A stretch of DNA of 64,000 nucleotides from Tundrisphaera sp051175315 (GCF_051175315.1 NZ_CP195100.1:3162001-3226000); one strand, 5' to 3'. Shown: positions 27,803 through 37,090, counted from the first letter of the stretch. Notes: a model not told the origin generated them from the sequence alone. Program-made: numbers and translations.

Positions 27803-28106
27803 AGCAGATCGTTGGACGGTCGGCGCCGAGCCTCGTGCTGGAGCGAGGACAGCCTGCCACGGGCTCGGTCGGCACGTCGCTCGCGTCGCTCGACGGCTAC
27901 GGTCCCGACCTTGTCGGATGCCGGGGCCGCGACCTCGATCCGTTGGGCGTTGTCCGGCCCGCAGGAGATCGGCTCGTGCCTGCTCCTCGGGCGGTCACGC
28001 CGCATTCAGTCTTCCCAGGCCATGCCGGTCTCCTGTGAGGATGATGGGACGGCGTCCTATCGGCGCTCGCCGACGGGATTGGCGGGTCGGGCCGAGGCCC
28101 TCGACC

Positions 28107-28340
28107 TTCGAGCCCACTTCGATTGGGGAGATCCTCGGGAGCAATATCGAGCCGGGCCAGGACGCGGGCCCGATCGACCTGGACATCTTCGAGCCCGGTG
28201 GCGCTGTGCAACTCGACCTCGTCGACGGGCAAGGTCGGCCGATCCCCGGCCTCTCGTTCGCCCTCCGCCGGCCGGAGGGGTCACGGACAATTCGTTTGGG
28301 TCGGATCCGACCGGCCGGAGGGCGAGCGGCCCATCTCCGG
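28107..28340 (+). pseudogene. Probable decayed carboxypeptidase-regulatory-like fragment
   Basis: The plus frame through 28107-28285 reads FEPTSIGEILGSNIEPGQ and later GAVQLDLVDGQGRPIPGLSF then ALRRPEGS, the typical strand-turn pattern of the domain found in the neighbouring genes (compare GQPIPGATVVVRRS in the gene at 29065). The similarity then moves to another frame and is lost. It lacks a start and a complete domain. It could be remains of an earlier copy of the downstream M56 gene. The evidence is short and the call is tentative. Confidence 0.4.
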
Positions 28341-28579
28341 CATCTCCGGAGGATCCACCTCGTCCAGCCGATCATGGGCGAAGGGACTGGCGGGACGTCG
28401 AAGACCGATCAGGCCCCCCTTTGGACGTGATCCATCCCGCGACGAGCGACGTCTCCTTCCCCACGGATGATGCGGGGCCTGGAAGCCACCGGATCCTTCC
28501 CGGAAATGCCATGGGACGCCTCGAAAATCGAGATCGTTTGTCCACAAGGCAACGTTATCGAAAAATCTGGATTCGACTC

Positions 28580-28613
28580 TTGACCTCGTCCGCTCTGATC
28601 GCCACTCTATACC
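28580..28613 (+). promoter_or_regulatory. Putative promoter of the blaI/M56/DUF1501 operon
   Basis: TTGACC at 28580-28585 is a good -35-like hexamer. A TATA-containing stretch (TCTATACC, 28606-28613) is the best -10 candidate, but the spacing of 20-22 bases is longer than the optimum of 17. The -10 side is overlapped by the palindrome at 28611-28631, as expected for a repressor-controlled promoter. Confidence 0.4.
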
Positions 28614-28631
28614 TAACTTTCTAAGTTAGGT
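28611..28631. promoter_or_regulatory. Perfect 9-3-9 palindrome, candidate BlaI-type operator
   Basis: Arms ACCTAACTT (28611-28619) and AAGTTAGGT (28623-28631) are exact reverse complements separated by TCT. The site overlaps the putative -10 region and ends 33 bases before the blaI-like start codon. Known BlaI/MecI operators are dyads placed in this way over the promoter. The sequence itself differs from the staphylococcal box, which is expected for a distant homologue. Confidence 0.7.
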
Positions 28632-28664
28632 GGGTCGCCCCGGACTCGGGGTGGGGAGGTCGGG

Positions 28665-29063
28665 TTGGCCGAGAACGAACCGAGCCCGAGGGAGCTGGAC
28701 GTACTCAAGGCCCTCTGGGCGCTGGGCTACGGCAGCGTGCGCGAGGTCCACCGCCGGATGTGCCCGGGCGGCGAGCTGGCGTTCAACACGGTGCAGACGC
28801 TGTTACGGATCATGGAGGAGAAGGGGTTGGTCCGACATCGGGCCGAGGGGCGGACCTTCATCTACGAGCCGGCCTACGACCGGGACAAGGTGACGTCCCG
28901 GCTGCTACATCGGGTGTTCGACGGTGCCCTCGATCAGGTCGTCCTCAGCCTTTTGCAGGCGAAGGAGACCAGCGAGGAGGAGTTGCGGGGCCTGGAGCGG
29001 CTGATCGCCGAGGCCCGCAGGCGGAAGGGATCGAAGGGCGACGGGAAAACGGGGGGCAACTGA
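28665..29063 (+). CDS. BlaI/MecI-family transcriptional repressor (second copy)
   Basis: The product has 132 residues. The TTG start at 28665 follows GGGGAGG at good spacing and begins AENEPSPRELDVLKALW, in register with the family. The winged-helix core continues with GSVREVHRRMCPGGELAFNT, then TLLRIMEEKGLVRHRAEGR. The C-terminal dimerisation helices (TSRLLHRVFDGALDQVVLSL) follow, with a lysine/glycine-rich tail. It is followed after one base by the M56 gene. It is expected to repress its own operon through the palindrome at 28611-28631. It is only distantly similar to the copy at 24663-25085, so the two are separate regulatory pairs rather than a recent duplication. Confidence 0.93.
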   Translation: MAENEPSPRELDVLKALWALGYGSVREVHRRMCPGGELAFNTVQTLLRIMEEKGLVRHRAEGRTFIYEPAYDRDKVTSRLLHRVFDGALDQVVLSLLQAKETSEEELRGLERLIAEARRRKGSKGDGKTGGN

Positions 29064-29064
29064 G

Positions 29065-31800
29065 ATGGATGGGGGAATCTTCGCCTGGTGGCGGCCGGCG
29101 GATGCCGCCGCCGGAGGTCTGATCGTCCTGGCCGCCGGGAGCCTCGCGGCCCGGCTCTGCCGGCAGCCGGTGAGGCGAGCCCGGCTCATCGTCTTGACCC
29201 TCCTCGGTGGGCTGGCCGTCCCTTGCCTGGGAGCCCTGCCGATCGTGCCGCGGTGGTCGGCCGGACTCGTCTCCGCGCCTGGCCCGGCCGGGTCGCGGCC
29301 CGCGAGCCCAACCATCACCAACGGCCCTGCCATCCCTTTCGGGGGAGCGGAATGGCCGGGAGTCATCGATCCTTCCGGGCGGTCCGCGGTGCCGCCGAAA
29401 GCCTTGGTGCCCGGTGATGGAGCGATCGCGCCGAAACGGCCGGCGACGCCGCTTTCCCGGGGGCGGTGGAGCATCCCGCCCGCCGGGGTCATCGTCGGGT
29501 CGTGCTATCTCGCCGCGTCGGCCGGGTTCGCGGCCTGGTGGCTTGCGGGCCAGTGCCTGCTCTGGCGTTTGGCCCGGTCGGCCCGTCCCGTGCCGGGGGC
29601 GGTCCGCGGAGTGTTCGACGATCTGGCCGGGCCCGGGGGCCGGCGGGTCGCCTTGCTGGAGAGCGACCGGATCGCCCTGCCGATCACCTTCACCTGGGCC
29701 CGGCCGGTGATCCTGCTGCCGTCGTCGCTGTGCGACGGGGGAGAGCTCGGGGCGCTTCGATACGTCCTGGCCCACGAGTGGTCGCACGTCGAGAGGGGCG
29801 ACGCCTGGGCGTGGAACTTCGCCTGCCTGTCGGGCTTTGTCCTCTTCTACCAGCCCCTGTTCTGGTGGCTCAGGCGCCAGCTCCGCCTCTGCCAGGACTA
29901 TCTCGCCGACGCCCGGGCCGCCGCGGCGGGCTCGTCCGAGGATTATGCGGCCTATCTCGTCTGCCTGGCGAGGCGGCATCGGTCCGGGCCGGCGTTGCCG
30001 GCGCTGGGGATCGGCGACCGTCGCTCGAACCTGTACCGGAGGGTCACCATGCTCGTGGACGATCGCGAACCGCTGGAGCAACGCTGCCGGACGGCCTGGA
30101 GCGCCGCCATCACCGCCATCGCCGCGGCCGTGATCGTCTTCGCCTCAGGGGTCCGACTCGGGGCCGCGCAATCGGTCGCCGTCGAGGCCACCAAGGAGGC
30201 CCAAGCCGTGAAGGACGCCGCCAAGCCGTCCCCGGACGCCAAGGATGCCGAGGGGCCCCTCCGCTACAAGGGGACGGTCGTCGACAAGGACTCCGGCCAG
30301 CCGATCCCGGGGGCCACGGTGGTCGTCCGCCGCTCGATCCTCCGGGCGAACGACAACCGGATGATCCAGGAGACCAGCCACACCACCGCCGCCGACGGCA
30401 CGTACGCCTTCGGGATCCCGCCCGATCAGTTCTCGATGCCCTATCTCTACATCGAGCTTGATGTGGAGCACCCGGACTATGCCACGCGGGATCGGTTCGG
30501 CTACTCCCTGAGCATGATCCGGAAGAACGAGACGCTCAACGAGCGGCCGTTCTTCGAGACCGTCGAGCTGCGCCCGGCGAAGCCGATCACGGGGCGGGTC
30601 GAGACGCCCGAGGGCCGCCCGGCGGAAGGGGTCGTGGTGCTGGCCTACTCGCGCAGCGACAAGGGAGGATTCGCCGAATACGGTTCCTTCGTCCGGGCCG
30701 AGACGGACGCCCAGGGCCGGTATCGACTCCCGATCACCACCCCGGGCCAGGCGGCGTACTGGGTCCTGCCCAGGGACCATGCCGTCGAGTTGCACGTGGT
30801 CCCCGGCGGGAAACGAGGAGACATGGGGACGATCACCTTGAAGAAGGGGGTCTCCGTCGCAGGCCGGGTCGTGGACGTCCAGGGCAAGCCGATCGTGGGC
30901 GTGTTCGTCGAGATCGAGCGAAAGCCCGGGGGCGAATCGGATCTGGACGCGAACGGCCTTTCGTTCATCTCCAACGTGATCCGGCGGGTGGCGGAGACCG
31001 ACGCCGACGGGCGATTCACCTTCGCCCCATTGCCGTCGGGGGAATACACCGCCACTCCCAGCGAGTCCAACTACGATGGCGACCGAAAATCCCGATGGGA
31101 CCGCCGGCCGTTGGACCACGTCTTCGCGCCCGTGAAGCTGACGATCAAGGAAGGAGAGGCCGCCGAGCCGCTGGAGATCCGAGCGTCGCCGGTCGCGGTC
31201 ATCGAGGGGCGGTGGCTCGACAGCAAAGGGCAGCCGAAAGGGGGCTGGAGCAGCAGCGTCTTCGGCCGGATCGACGGTTCATTCTGGCATGCGATGACCA
31301 ATCCCGATGTCCAGGGCCGGTTCTCCCTCAAGGTCCCCCACGGGCTGGAGCAGGTGGAGCTCGACATCTCGACCAACGAGCACGCCTCGGCCCGATATCG
31401 GATCGGCAAGGACGGGCCGCTGTCCGAGGGTCGCAGGGTCAATCTGGGCACGCTCGACCACGACGTTAAGGGCATCGAGATCGTCCGCTACGTGGCGCCG
31501 ATCGTCGTCGTCGATGCCACGACCGGGGACGGCAAGCAGATCCAGGGGTTCCGGGCGACCGCGAAGTACACCGACCCCGGGACGGACCCGGACCAGAGGC
31601 TCCACTTGACCGGCGGGGGCAAGAAGAAGGACGCCCTGCAGGACGAGCAGTATGACGGCCGCTACCGCACGTCCAGCCTGCTGCCCGACCGCGAGGTGGA
31701 GATCGGCGTCTCGGCCGACGGCTTCGCGCCGGCGAGCCGAAAATTCACGCTGCCCGAGGGGAAGACCGAGGAAGTCACCTTCGTCCTGGAACCGAAGTGA
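29065..31800 (+). CDS. M56-type membrane metallopeptidase fused to carboxypeptidase-regulatory-like domains
   Basis: The product has 911 residues. The ATG lies one base after the blaI stop. The N-terminal 370 residues hold membrane helices and an M56 core: the zinc motif is HEWSH (His237, Glu238, His241), followed by LCQDYLADARAAA, which supplies the third ligand region. A last helix (AAITAIAAAVIVFASGVRLG) ends near residue 370. The rest is at least four beta-sandwich units with YKGTVVDKDSGQPIPGATV, TGRVETPEGRPAEGVVV and AGRVVDVQGKPIVGVFV. A repressor-inactivating protease with an external ligand-binding region is inferred. It leads directly into the DUF1549/DUF1553 and DUF1501 genes. Confidence 0.88.
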   Translation: MDGGIFAWWRPADAAAGGLIVLAAGSLAARLCRQPVRRARLIVLTLLGGLAVPCLGALPIVPRWSAGLVSAPGPAGSRPASPTITNGPAIPFGGAEWPGVIDPSGRSAVPPKALVPGDGAIAPKRPATPLSRGRWSIPPAGVIVGSCYLAASAGFAAWWLAGQCLLWRLARSARPVPGAVRGVFDDLAGPGGRRVALLESDRIALPITFTWARPVILLPSSLCDGGELGALRYVLAHEWSHVERGDAWAWNFACLSGFVLFYQPLFWWLRRQLRLCQDYLADARAAAAGSSEDYAAYLVCLARRHRSGPALPALGIGDRRSNLYRRVTMLVDDREPLEQRCRTAWSAAITAIAAAVIVFASGVRLGAAQSVAVEATKEAQAVKDAAKPSPDAKDAEGPLRYKGTVVDKDSGQPIPGATVVVRRSILRANDNRMIQETSHTTAADGTYAFGIPPDQFSMPYLYIELDVEHPDYATRDRFGYSLSMIRKNETLNERPFFETVELRPAKPITGRVETPEGRPAEGVVVLAYSRSDKGGFAEYGSFVRAETDAQGRYRLPITTPGQAAYWVLPRDHAVELHVVPGGKRGDMGTITLKKGVSVAGRVVDVQGKPIVGVFVEIERKPGGESDLDANGLSFISNVIRRVAETDADGRFTFAPLPSGEYTATPSESNYDGDRKSRWDRRPLDHVFAPVKLTIKEGEAAEPLEIRASPVAVIEGRWLDSKGQPKGGWSSSVFGRIDGSFWHAMTNPDVQGRFSLKVPHGLEQVELDISTNEHASARYRIGKDGPLSEGRRVNLGTLDHDVKGIEIVRYVAPIVVVDATTGDGKQIQGFRATAKYTDPGTDPDQRLHLTGGGKKKDALQDEQYDGRYRTSSLLPDREVEIGVSADGFAPASRKFTLPEGKTEEVTFVLEPK

Positions 31801-31816
31801 CTCCGGGAGCCAGCCG

Positions 31817-34201
31817 ATGAAGAAGCGACTCGCGATGGCCGGCATCCTGGCGATGCTCGCCGCCCGGCCGTCGAGGGGTGATGAAATCAGGCCGGCACTC
31901 CCGCCGGGCGAGTCGGCGCCTTCGGGCGTCGAGTTCGACCGGCACGTCGCCGGCCTGTTCGGGCGGCTCGGCTGCAACGCCGGGAGCTGCCACGGGTCGT
32001 TCCAGGGTCGGGGAGGGCTGGCCCTGAGCCTATTCGGCCACGACCCCGCCCGCGACTTCGCGTCGCTCACGAGGGGCGATCAGGGCCGCCGCGTCAACGT
32101 CCTCGACCCCGACCGCAGCCTGGTCCTGCTGAAGGCCACCGGGCGGGTGCCCCACGAGGGGGGGAGGCGATTCGCCCCCGATTCGTGGGAATACGGATTC
32201 CTCCGCACCTGGATCGCCGAGGGGGCCCGGCGTGACCCGGGGCGCCCCTCGGCGAGGGAGATCGCGATCCGGCCCCCGGAGTCGCGGCTCAGGCGCCCCG
32301 GCGCGACCGGCCGGATCGAGGTCATCGCCCGGTTCGCCGACGGCACCGAGGCCGACGTCACCCCATTCTGCGACCTTCGCTCTCGGGACCCCGGCGTCGT
32401 CGACGTCTCCCCGGCGGGGGAGGTCCGGGGCCTGGCACCCGGCGACACGGCCGTGGTCGCCTCCTACATTGGCCTGATCGCGTCGGCCCGCGTCCTGATC
32501 CCGACCGGGCGGGAGGTTGCGATCCCCGATGACCCCGACTCCGGCCTCGTCGACCGCGAGGTGGACGCGAAGTTCCGCGACCTCGGCGTCGAGCCCTCGG
32601 GGCCGGCGTCGGACGCCGAGTTCCTTCGCCGGGTCACGCTCGACTTGATCGGCACCCTGCCCACCCCCGAGGAAGTCCGCTCCTTCCTCGTCGACGCGGC
32701 GCCCGACAAGCGGACGCGGGCGATCGACCGACTGCTCGCCCACCCCATGCACGCGGCGCTCTGGGCCATGCGATACCTCGACATCACCGGCTGCGACGTC
32801 GCCGCGATGGAAGGCCCCGACGACCTGCGGCCACGCCGGGCCCGGCTCTGGCACGACTGGTTCCGGGCGAGGTTCGCCGCGAACGTCCCCTACGACCGGA
32901 TCGCCCGCGGCGTCCTGTGCGCGACCAGCCGCGACGGGGCCGACGCACTCGCCTGGGCCCGCCGAGAGGCCGAGGACACCCTCGCCCTCCGGGAAGGCAA
33001 GGCGACCGATTATGCGGACAGGCCGGGGCTCGACCTGTTCTGGCGACGCCTGGACGGCGGCGGCCCCGCCCCGGTCGAGGCCCAGGCCGAGCGGGTCGCG
33101 GCGGCCTTCCTGGGCGTCCGCATCGAGTGCGCCCAGTGCCACAAGCACCCGTTGGACCGCTGGACCCAGGACGACTACCGGGCGTTCGCCAACGCGATCG
33201 CCGACGTCCGGTTCGGCCTCTCGCCGGACGGCCTCGCCGCCACCGCCGCCCTGCTCGACGAGCGGCGCAACGCCGACCCGAACGGCGTCCTGCCCCCGAT
33301 CCCCCGGATCCGCGAGGTCTTCGTCGCGAGGCAACCCTCCCGCCGGCTTGCCGACCCCAGCTCGGGCCGGCCGACCGCCCCGCGAGCCCTCGGCGGGCTC
33401 GACTTGCCCGAGGACGGCGATCCTCGCGAGAGCCTGGCCGACTGGCTCGCCCGGCCCGATAACCCCTTCTTCGCCCGCAGCTTCGTCAACCGCGTGTGGG
33501 CCGCCTACTTCGGGGCGGGGCTGGTGGATCCGGTCGACGGCTTCTCGGTCGCCAACCCGCCCTCGAACCCCCGTTTGCTCGACGCCCTGGCCGCGGACTT
33601 CGTCGCCCACGGCTTCGACATCCGCCGGCTGGAACGGCTCATCCTCGCCTCGCGGGCCTACCAACGGTCGTCGGCCCCGGCGGCCGGGAACCTCGACCAC
33701 GGCGGGGATTTCGCCCGCTCGGTGCCGAGGCCCCTGATGGCCGAGGTGCTGGTCGACGCGATCGACGCCGCGGCCGGACACCCCAGCGCATTCGGCACCG
33801 ACGCCCCCGAGGCGACGCGGGCCATCGAGGTCGCCACCAACCGGGCCGTGTCGCCCGCCCTCGCCCGCGCCTTCCGAGCCCTCGGCCGGCCCGAGCGGGC
33901 CTCGACCTGCGACTGCGAGCGGCCACGGGCACCGGTCCTCTCCCAGACCCTGTTCCTGATGTCCGATGAATCCATGATCGCCCGGCTCAAGGACGGGCGG
34001 GTCCGGGAGTTGGCCGCGTCGGGCCGGCCCGACGCCGAGGCGGTCGAGGATCTCTTCCTGGCCTCGCTCTCCCGACCGCCGAGCCGCGACGAGGCCGAGG
34101 CGGCGGTCGACCACCTCCGATCGGCGGCCGACCGCGCGTCCGGGCTGGCCGACATCCTCTGGTCGTTGATCAACACCCGCGAATTCGTGTTGAACCACTG
34201 A
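31817..34201 (+). CDS. DUF1549/DUF1553 (planctomycete cytochrome-associated PSCyt2/PSD1) protein
   Basis: The product has 794 residues. The ATG at 31817 follows GGGAG and starts a signal sequence (MKKRLAMAGILAMLAARP). Near residue 55 a CNAGSCHGSFQGRGGLALSL motif resembles a cytochrome-like N-terminal segment. A bacterial Ig-like 2 segment follows (RIEVIARFADGTEADVTPF). DUF1549 begins near residue 250 (FLRRVTLDLIGTLPTPEEV) and contains CAQCHKHPLDRWTQDDY, a CxxCH motif compatible with haem attachment. DUF1553 follows, with FARSFVNRVWAAYFGAGLVD and RLERLILASRAYQRS. The family is characteristic of Planctomycetes. Its function is unknown; an exported redox or degradative role is often suggested. 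It lies 16 bases after the M56 gene. Confidence 0.92.
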   Translation: MKKRLAMAGILAMLAARPSRGDEIRPALPPGESAPSGVEFDRHVAGLFGRLGCNAGSCHGSFQGRGGLALSLFGHDPARDFASLTRGDQGRRVNVLDPDRSLVLLKATGRVPHEGGRRFAPDSWEYGFLRTWIAEGARRDPGRPSAREIAIRPPESRLRRPGATGRIEVIARFADGTEADVTPFCDLRSRDPGVVDVSPAGEVRGLAPGDTAVVASYIGLIASARVLIPTGREVAIPDDPDSGLVDREVDAKFRDLGVEPSGPASDAEFLRRVTLDLIGTLPTPEEVRSFLVDAAPDKRTRAIDRLLAHPMHAALWAMRYLDITGCDVAAMEGPDDLRPRRARLWHDWFRARFAANVPYDRIARGVLCATSRDGADALAWARREAEDTLALREGKATDYADRPGLDLFWRRLDGGGPAPVEAQAERVAAAFLGVRIECAQCHKHPLDRWTQDDYRAFANAIADVRFGLSPDGLAATAALLDERRNADPNGVLPPIPRIREVFVARQPSRRLADPSSGRPTAPRALGGLDLPEDGDPRESLADWLARPDNPFFARSFVNRVWAAYFGAGLVDPVDGFSVANPPSNPRLLDALAADFVAHGFDIRRLERLILASRAYQRSSAPAAGNLDHGGDFARSVPRPLMAEVLVDAIDAAAGHPSAFGTDAPEATRAIEVATNRAVSPALARAFRALGRPERASTCDCERPRAPVLSQTLFLMSDESMIARLKDGRVRELAASGRPDAEAVEDLFLASLSRPPSRDEAEAAVDHLRSAADRASGLADILWSLINTREFVLNH

Positions 34202-34233
34202 ATCGTCCCGACGACATCCCGGGGGGCTGCGCC

Positions 34234-35550
34234 ATGCCTCGATCCTGGTCCGACTGCGAGGGATTCCACCGACGCGATGCCCTGAGGGCCGGCGTCGCCG
34301 GGCTGCTCGGCCTGTCGCTGCCCGATGCGTTGAGGGCGGAAGCCCGCGCCGCCTCCCGGCCCCGCGGGAAGAAGCCGGCGACCGGGGTGATCCAGATCTG
34401 GCTGGCGGGCGGCCCGGCGACGATCGACATGTGGGACCCGAAGCCCGACGCCCCCGAGGAGATCCGCGGCGAGTTCCGACCCATCGCCACGGCCGCGCCG
34501 GGGATCTCGGTCGGCGAGCACCTGCCGGGCATGGCGAAGGTCATGGACCGCTGCTCGCTGGTCCGCTCGCTCGGCCACTCGATCGCCGCCCACGGACCCG
34601 GCACCACCTACATGGCCACGGGGAACCGCCCGGGGCCGTCGCTGGAGTTCCCCGCGGCGGGCCCACTTGCAGCACGCTTGCTGCCGTCCCGGGGCGGCGT
34701 CCCCCCCTACGTCACGTTCGAGACGCTGCGGGACGGCATCTCCGGGACCGGCCCCGGCTTCCTCGGCCCGGCGTTCGGCCCGTTCGAGGTCGAGGGTGAC
34801 CCCGCCCGCGGGTCCCTCCGATCCCTCGGGGTGACGCTGCCGGAAGGAGTGACGCCCCGCGACTTCGAGGCCCGCGAGTCGCTCCGGGGCCGGTTCGACC
34901 GGGGCCTGGGACCGCTCGAAGGCTCCGACGCGATGGCCGGCCTCGACCGGTTCCACCGCCAGGCGGCGGAGATCCTCCGGTCCGACCGGGTACGGACGGC
35001 GCTCGACCTGTCCCGAGAGCCCGAGGCGTTGCGCGACGACTACGGGCGGACGACGCTGGGGCAGGGGGCGCTGGCGGCCCGGCGGCTGATCGAGGCCGGG
35101 GCCCGGTTCGTGACCTTGGGCTTCGGCGGCTGGGACACCCACTCCGACAATTTCCGCACCCTCCGCGACCGCCTCCTGCCCATGCTCGACAAGGCCCTCT
35201 CGGCCCTGGTCCTCGACCTGGAATCCCGCGGTCTGCTGGACGAGACGATCGTTGTCTGCGCCGGCGAGTTCGGCCGGACCCCACGGATCAACGCCGCGAG
35301 CGGTCGGGACCACTGGGCGAGATCGATGTCGGTGATCCTGGCCGGCGGAGGTTTTCCCGGAGGGGCCGTCTACGGGTCGACCGATGCCCGAGGGGCCGCC
35401 CCGGTGCGGGACGCCTGCTCTCCCGACGACCTCGCCGCCATGATCTTCGCGAGGCTGGGGTTCGGCCCCCGGCACGAGGTCGAATCGGCCGCAGGTCGGC
35501 CGATCCCGATCTTCCGCGAGGGGCGATGCCTGGAGCCCCTGCTGGGCTAG
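34234..35550 (+). CDS. DUF1501 family protein (second copy)
   Basis: The product has 438 residues. It starts with a Tat-like N-terminus (HRRDALRAGVAGLLGLSLPD) typical of DUF1501 proteins. Family blocks are VIQIWLAGGPATIDMWDPKP, GEHLPGMAKVMDRCSLVRSL, GHGPGTT-like AAHGPGTTYMATGN, GGWDTHSDNFRTLRDRLLPM and CAGEFGRTPRINAASGRDHW. This is the subtype that usually partners DUF1549/DUF1553 proteins, which is its arrangement here (32 bases downstream). It differs clearly from the DUF1800-paired copy at 16392. The catalytic activity of the family is not established. Confidence 0.93.
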   Translation: MPRSWSDCEGFHRRDALRAGVAGLLGLSLPDALRAEARAASRPRGKKPATGVIQIWLAGGPATIDMWDPKPDAPEEIRGEFRPIATAAPGISVGEHLPGMAKVMDRCSLVRSLGHSIAAHGPGTTYMATGNRPGPSLEFPAAGPLAARLLPSRGGVPPYVTFETLRDGISGTGPGFLGPAFGPFEVEGDPARGSLRSLGVTLPEGVTPRDFEARESLRGRFDRGLGPLEGSDAMAGLDRFHRQAAEILRSDRVRTALDLSREPEALRDDYGRTTLGQGALAARRLIEAGARFVTLGFGGWDTHSDNFRTLRDRLLPMLDKALSALVLDLESRGLLDETIVVCAGEFGRTPRINAASGRDHWARSMSVILAGGGFPGGAVYGSTDARGAAPVRDACSPDDLAAMIFARLGFGPRHEVESAAGRPIPIFREGRCLEPLLG

Positions 35551-36457
35551 GTCCTGCCTGGCGATCCACGAGTCGTCGTCATGGGATCTCCCGCCCGGGG
35601 TTCCTCGCATGATTCGCCGCCATGAGCGGTTCGCCCTGGTCGAAGACCTGATGCCCACGACCCGTCGCCCGGGTGGCCGGTGGATGGCCACCGCTCCACG
35701 CTCGACGGCATCTTCTGGATCCTCCACACCGGCTCGCGGTGGCGGAAGCTGCCCGAATGCCACGGAGTTCCATTCCTCCATGTCGCAGGAGCCACCCCCT
35801 TGAGGGGCAGGTGTCGACATGGCCGGAATAATTGTCGCGTGCTCGCTCACAGTCTTCCGACATTCGGCGATCGCTCAGCCTCGCCGGGAAATAGATGGCT
35901 GAAAGGCGGGGACTTCTTGATTCCAGGATTGAGATCGATTAGACAAATACCGATTCTCACCTCCTCGATCGATCTCTGTGAGCACGCTTGCGGCGGCGGT
36001 TGGGACTGGTTCTAATTTCCTCGTGGGGCCGGGTCGCATTCCGTGTTGGAGGTGGCCCCGACTCGGCATGCCGCGTCCTTGAAGCGGACCAGCGTCGGAC
36101 CATTTCCGGGATTGCCGTCGGAGGGCGAGGCCGGGAACTCAACTCATCGGTCGTTCGGCCCTGCTCGCGGACAGATCGAGTCGTTTGCGGGGGGCCTGCA
36201 GGGGGTGTCCGACGGCCTGGGACCGCGGTGCCGGCGAGATCCGAGCACGGATCGCACGCGGGCCGAGGATCATCGGCACGCCACGCCGGTGCAGATTGAA
36301 CCCCAGTTCGGAGAGCATGGGGGGCTTGGTGTAGCCACAATGAGCCTTCGGCCATGAGCCCCCGCTGAAACCCTGGATGAGCCTGGATCATGGCCGAAAC
36401 CTGGGGTTTGTCTCGCCTATTCCGTCGTTGGACGATCGGTGAATGGGGAGCAGACCC
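35551..36457. other. Degenerate intergenic region at the left edge of a putative island
   Basis: These 907 bases contain the IS5-type remnant at 35609-35790. The remainder (35800-36457) is less GC-rich than the flanking genes and has short open frames on both strands, none recognisable. No terminal inverted repeats or target duplications were found by eye. Confidence 0.5.
35609..35790 (+). pseudogene. IS5-family transposase, N-terminal remnant with frameshift
   Basis: One frame from ATG 35609 reads MIRRHERFALVEDLMPTTRR then PGGRW. The next frame, from 35680, continues MDGHRSTLDGIFWILHTGSR then WRKLPECHG. Joined, this is the N-terminal domain of IS5-group transposases (consensus ...GRPxxDHRxVLNGIFWVLRTGAPWRDLPERYG). 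The frames meet at 35675-35690, so a single base change in length has broken the gene. Nothing of the DDE catalytic domain remains. Confidence 0.75.
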
Positions 36458-37090
36458 ATGGCCAATATGGAAACAATCATGCAACCGATAAAAACCATCG
36501 GTGTTGTTGTGTTTGACGGAATCGAGCGGCTCGACATCGAGGGGCCCCTCGGTGTTTTCGGCTGGACCGCCAAGGTGACCAATTCGGCCATTGACCTCCG
36601 GCTGATGTCGAAACACGGGAGGTCGATTCGTGACCACCTCATAGGCAGGGAAATCCAGGTCGATGGAGCGACGGCAGATCACGAGCGCTTCGACCTGCTC
36701 CTGATCCCCGGCGGGGATCGATCCAGGTTCGAGGACGACGGCATCCTGATCAAGGAGGTAGGCCGGCTGGCGGAAAACAGCATGCTGGTCGCTTCCGTCT
36801 GCACCGGGGCATTCCTGGTCGCCCCAAATCCGGTGGCCGATCAGAAGACCATGGTCACTCACCACATGGCCAAGATACCGTTCCGCCAGAAATTCGAACC
36901 GCGGGTCCGCTTGGCCGACCCAGCCCGGTTCTACCAGGACGGGAACTTGTGGTCCTCTGCCGGCATCAGCGCCGGCATCGACATGGCCCTGCGGATAGTG
37001 ATCTCGGTCTGGGGCGAACCGACCGCGAAGATGGTCCAGTCATTCCTGGAGTATTACCCCGAGCCTCCGTTCGGCCCTGTTGATTTGTAG
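36458..37090 (+). CDS. DJ-1/PfpI family protein
   Basis: The product has 210 residues of the class I glutamine amidotransferase-like (DJ-1/PfpI) superfamily, subtype resembling the N-terminal domain of GlxA-type regulators and isonitrile hydratases. It reads IKTIGVVVFDGIERLDIEGP at the start, LLLIPGGDRSRFEDDG, and the nucleophile elbow ASVCTGAFLVA with Cys115. GNLWSSAGISAGIDMALRIV gives the C-terminal signature. There is no DNA-binding domain. The ATG at 36458 is preceded by GGGGAG. Codon use is less GC-biased than in most of the window (GGTGTTGTTGTGTTTGAC near the start). It lies 57 bases before the tyrosinase gene and may share its transcript. The substrate is unknown. Confidence 0.85.
   Translation: MANMETIMQPIKTIGVVVFDGIERLDIEGPLGVFGWTAKVTNSAIDLRLMSKHGRSIRDHLIGREIQVDGATADHERFDLLLIPGGDRSRFEDDGILIKEVGRLAENSMLVASVCTGAFLVAPNPVADQKTMVTHHMAKIPFRQKFEPRVRLADPARFYQDGNLWSSAGISAGIDMALRIVISVWGEPTAKMVQSFLEYYPEPPFGPVDL

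Larger units (their letters stand above)
27803..28664. other. Degenerate intergenic region before the second blaI operon
   Basis: These 862 bases hold no intact gene. One stretch (28107-28340) looks like a decayed regulatory-like domain, and a clear palindrome with promoter-like sequence lies at its end (28580-28631). The piece at 27803-28090 has long open frames on both strands but no recognisable protein. Base composition becomes richer in A and T after 28500. Confidence 0.55.

Noticed and set aside
35800..36457. Possible small genes on either strand
   Set aside because: Short frames have no recognisable product, no good start site and unsteady codon use.
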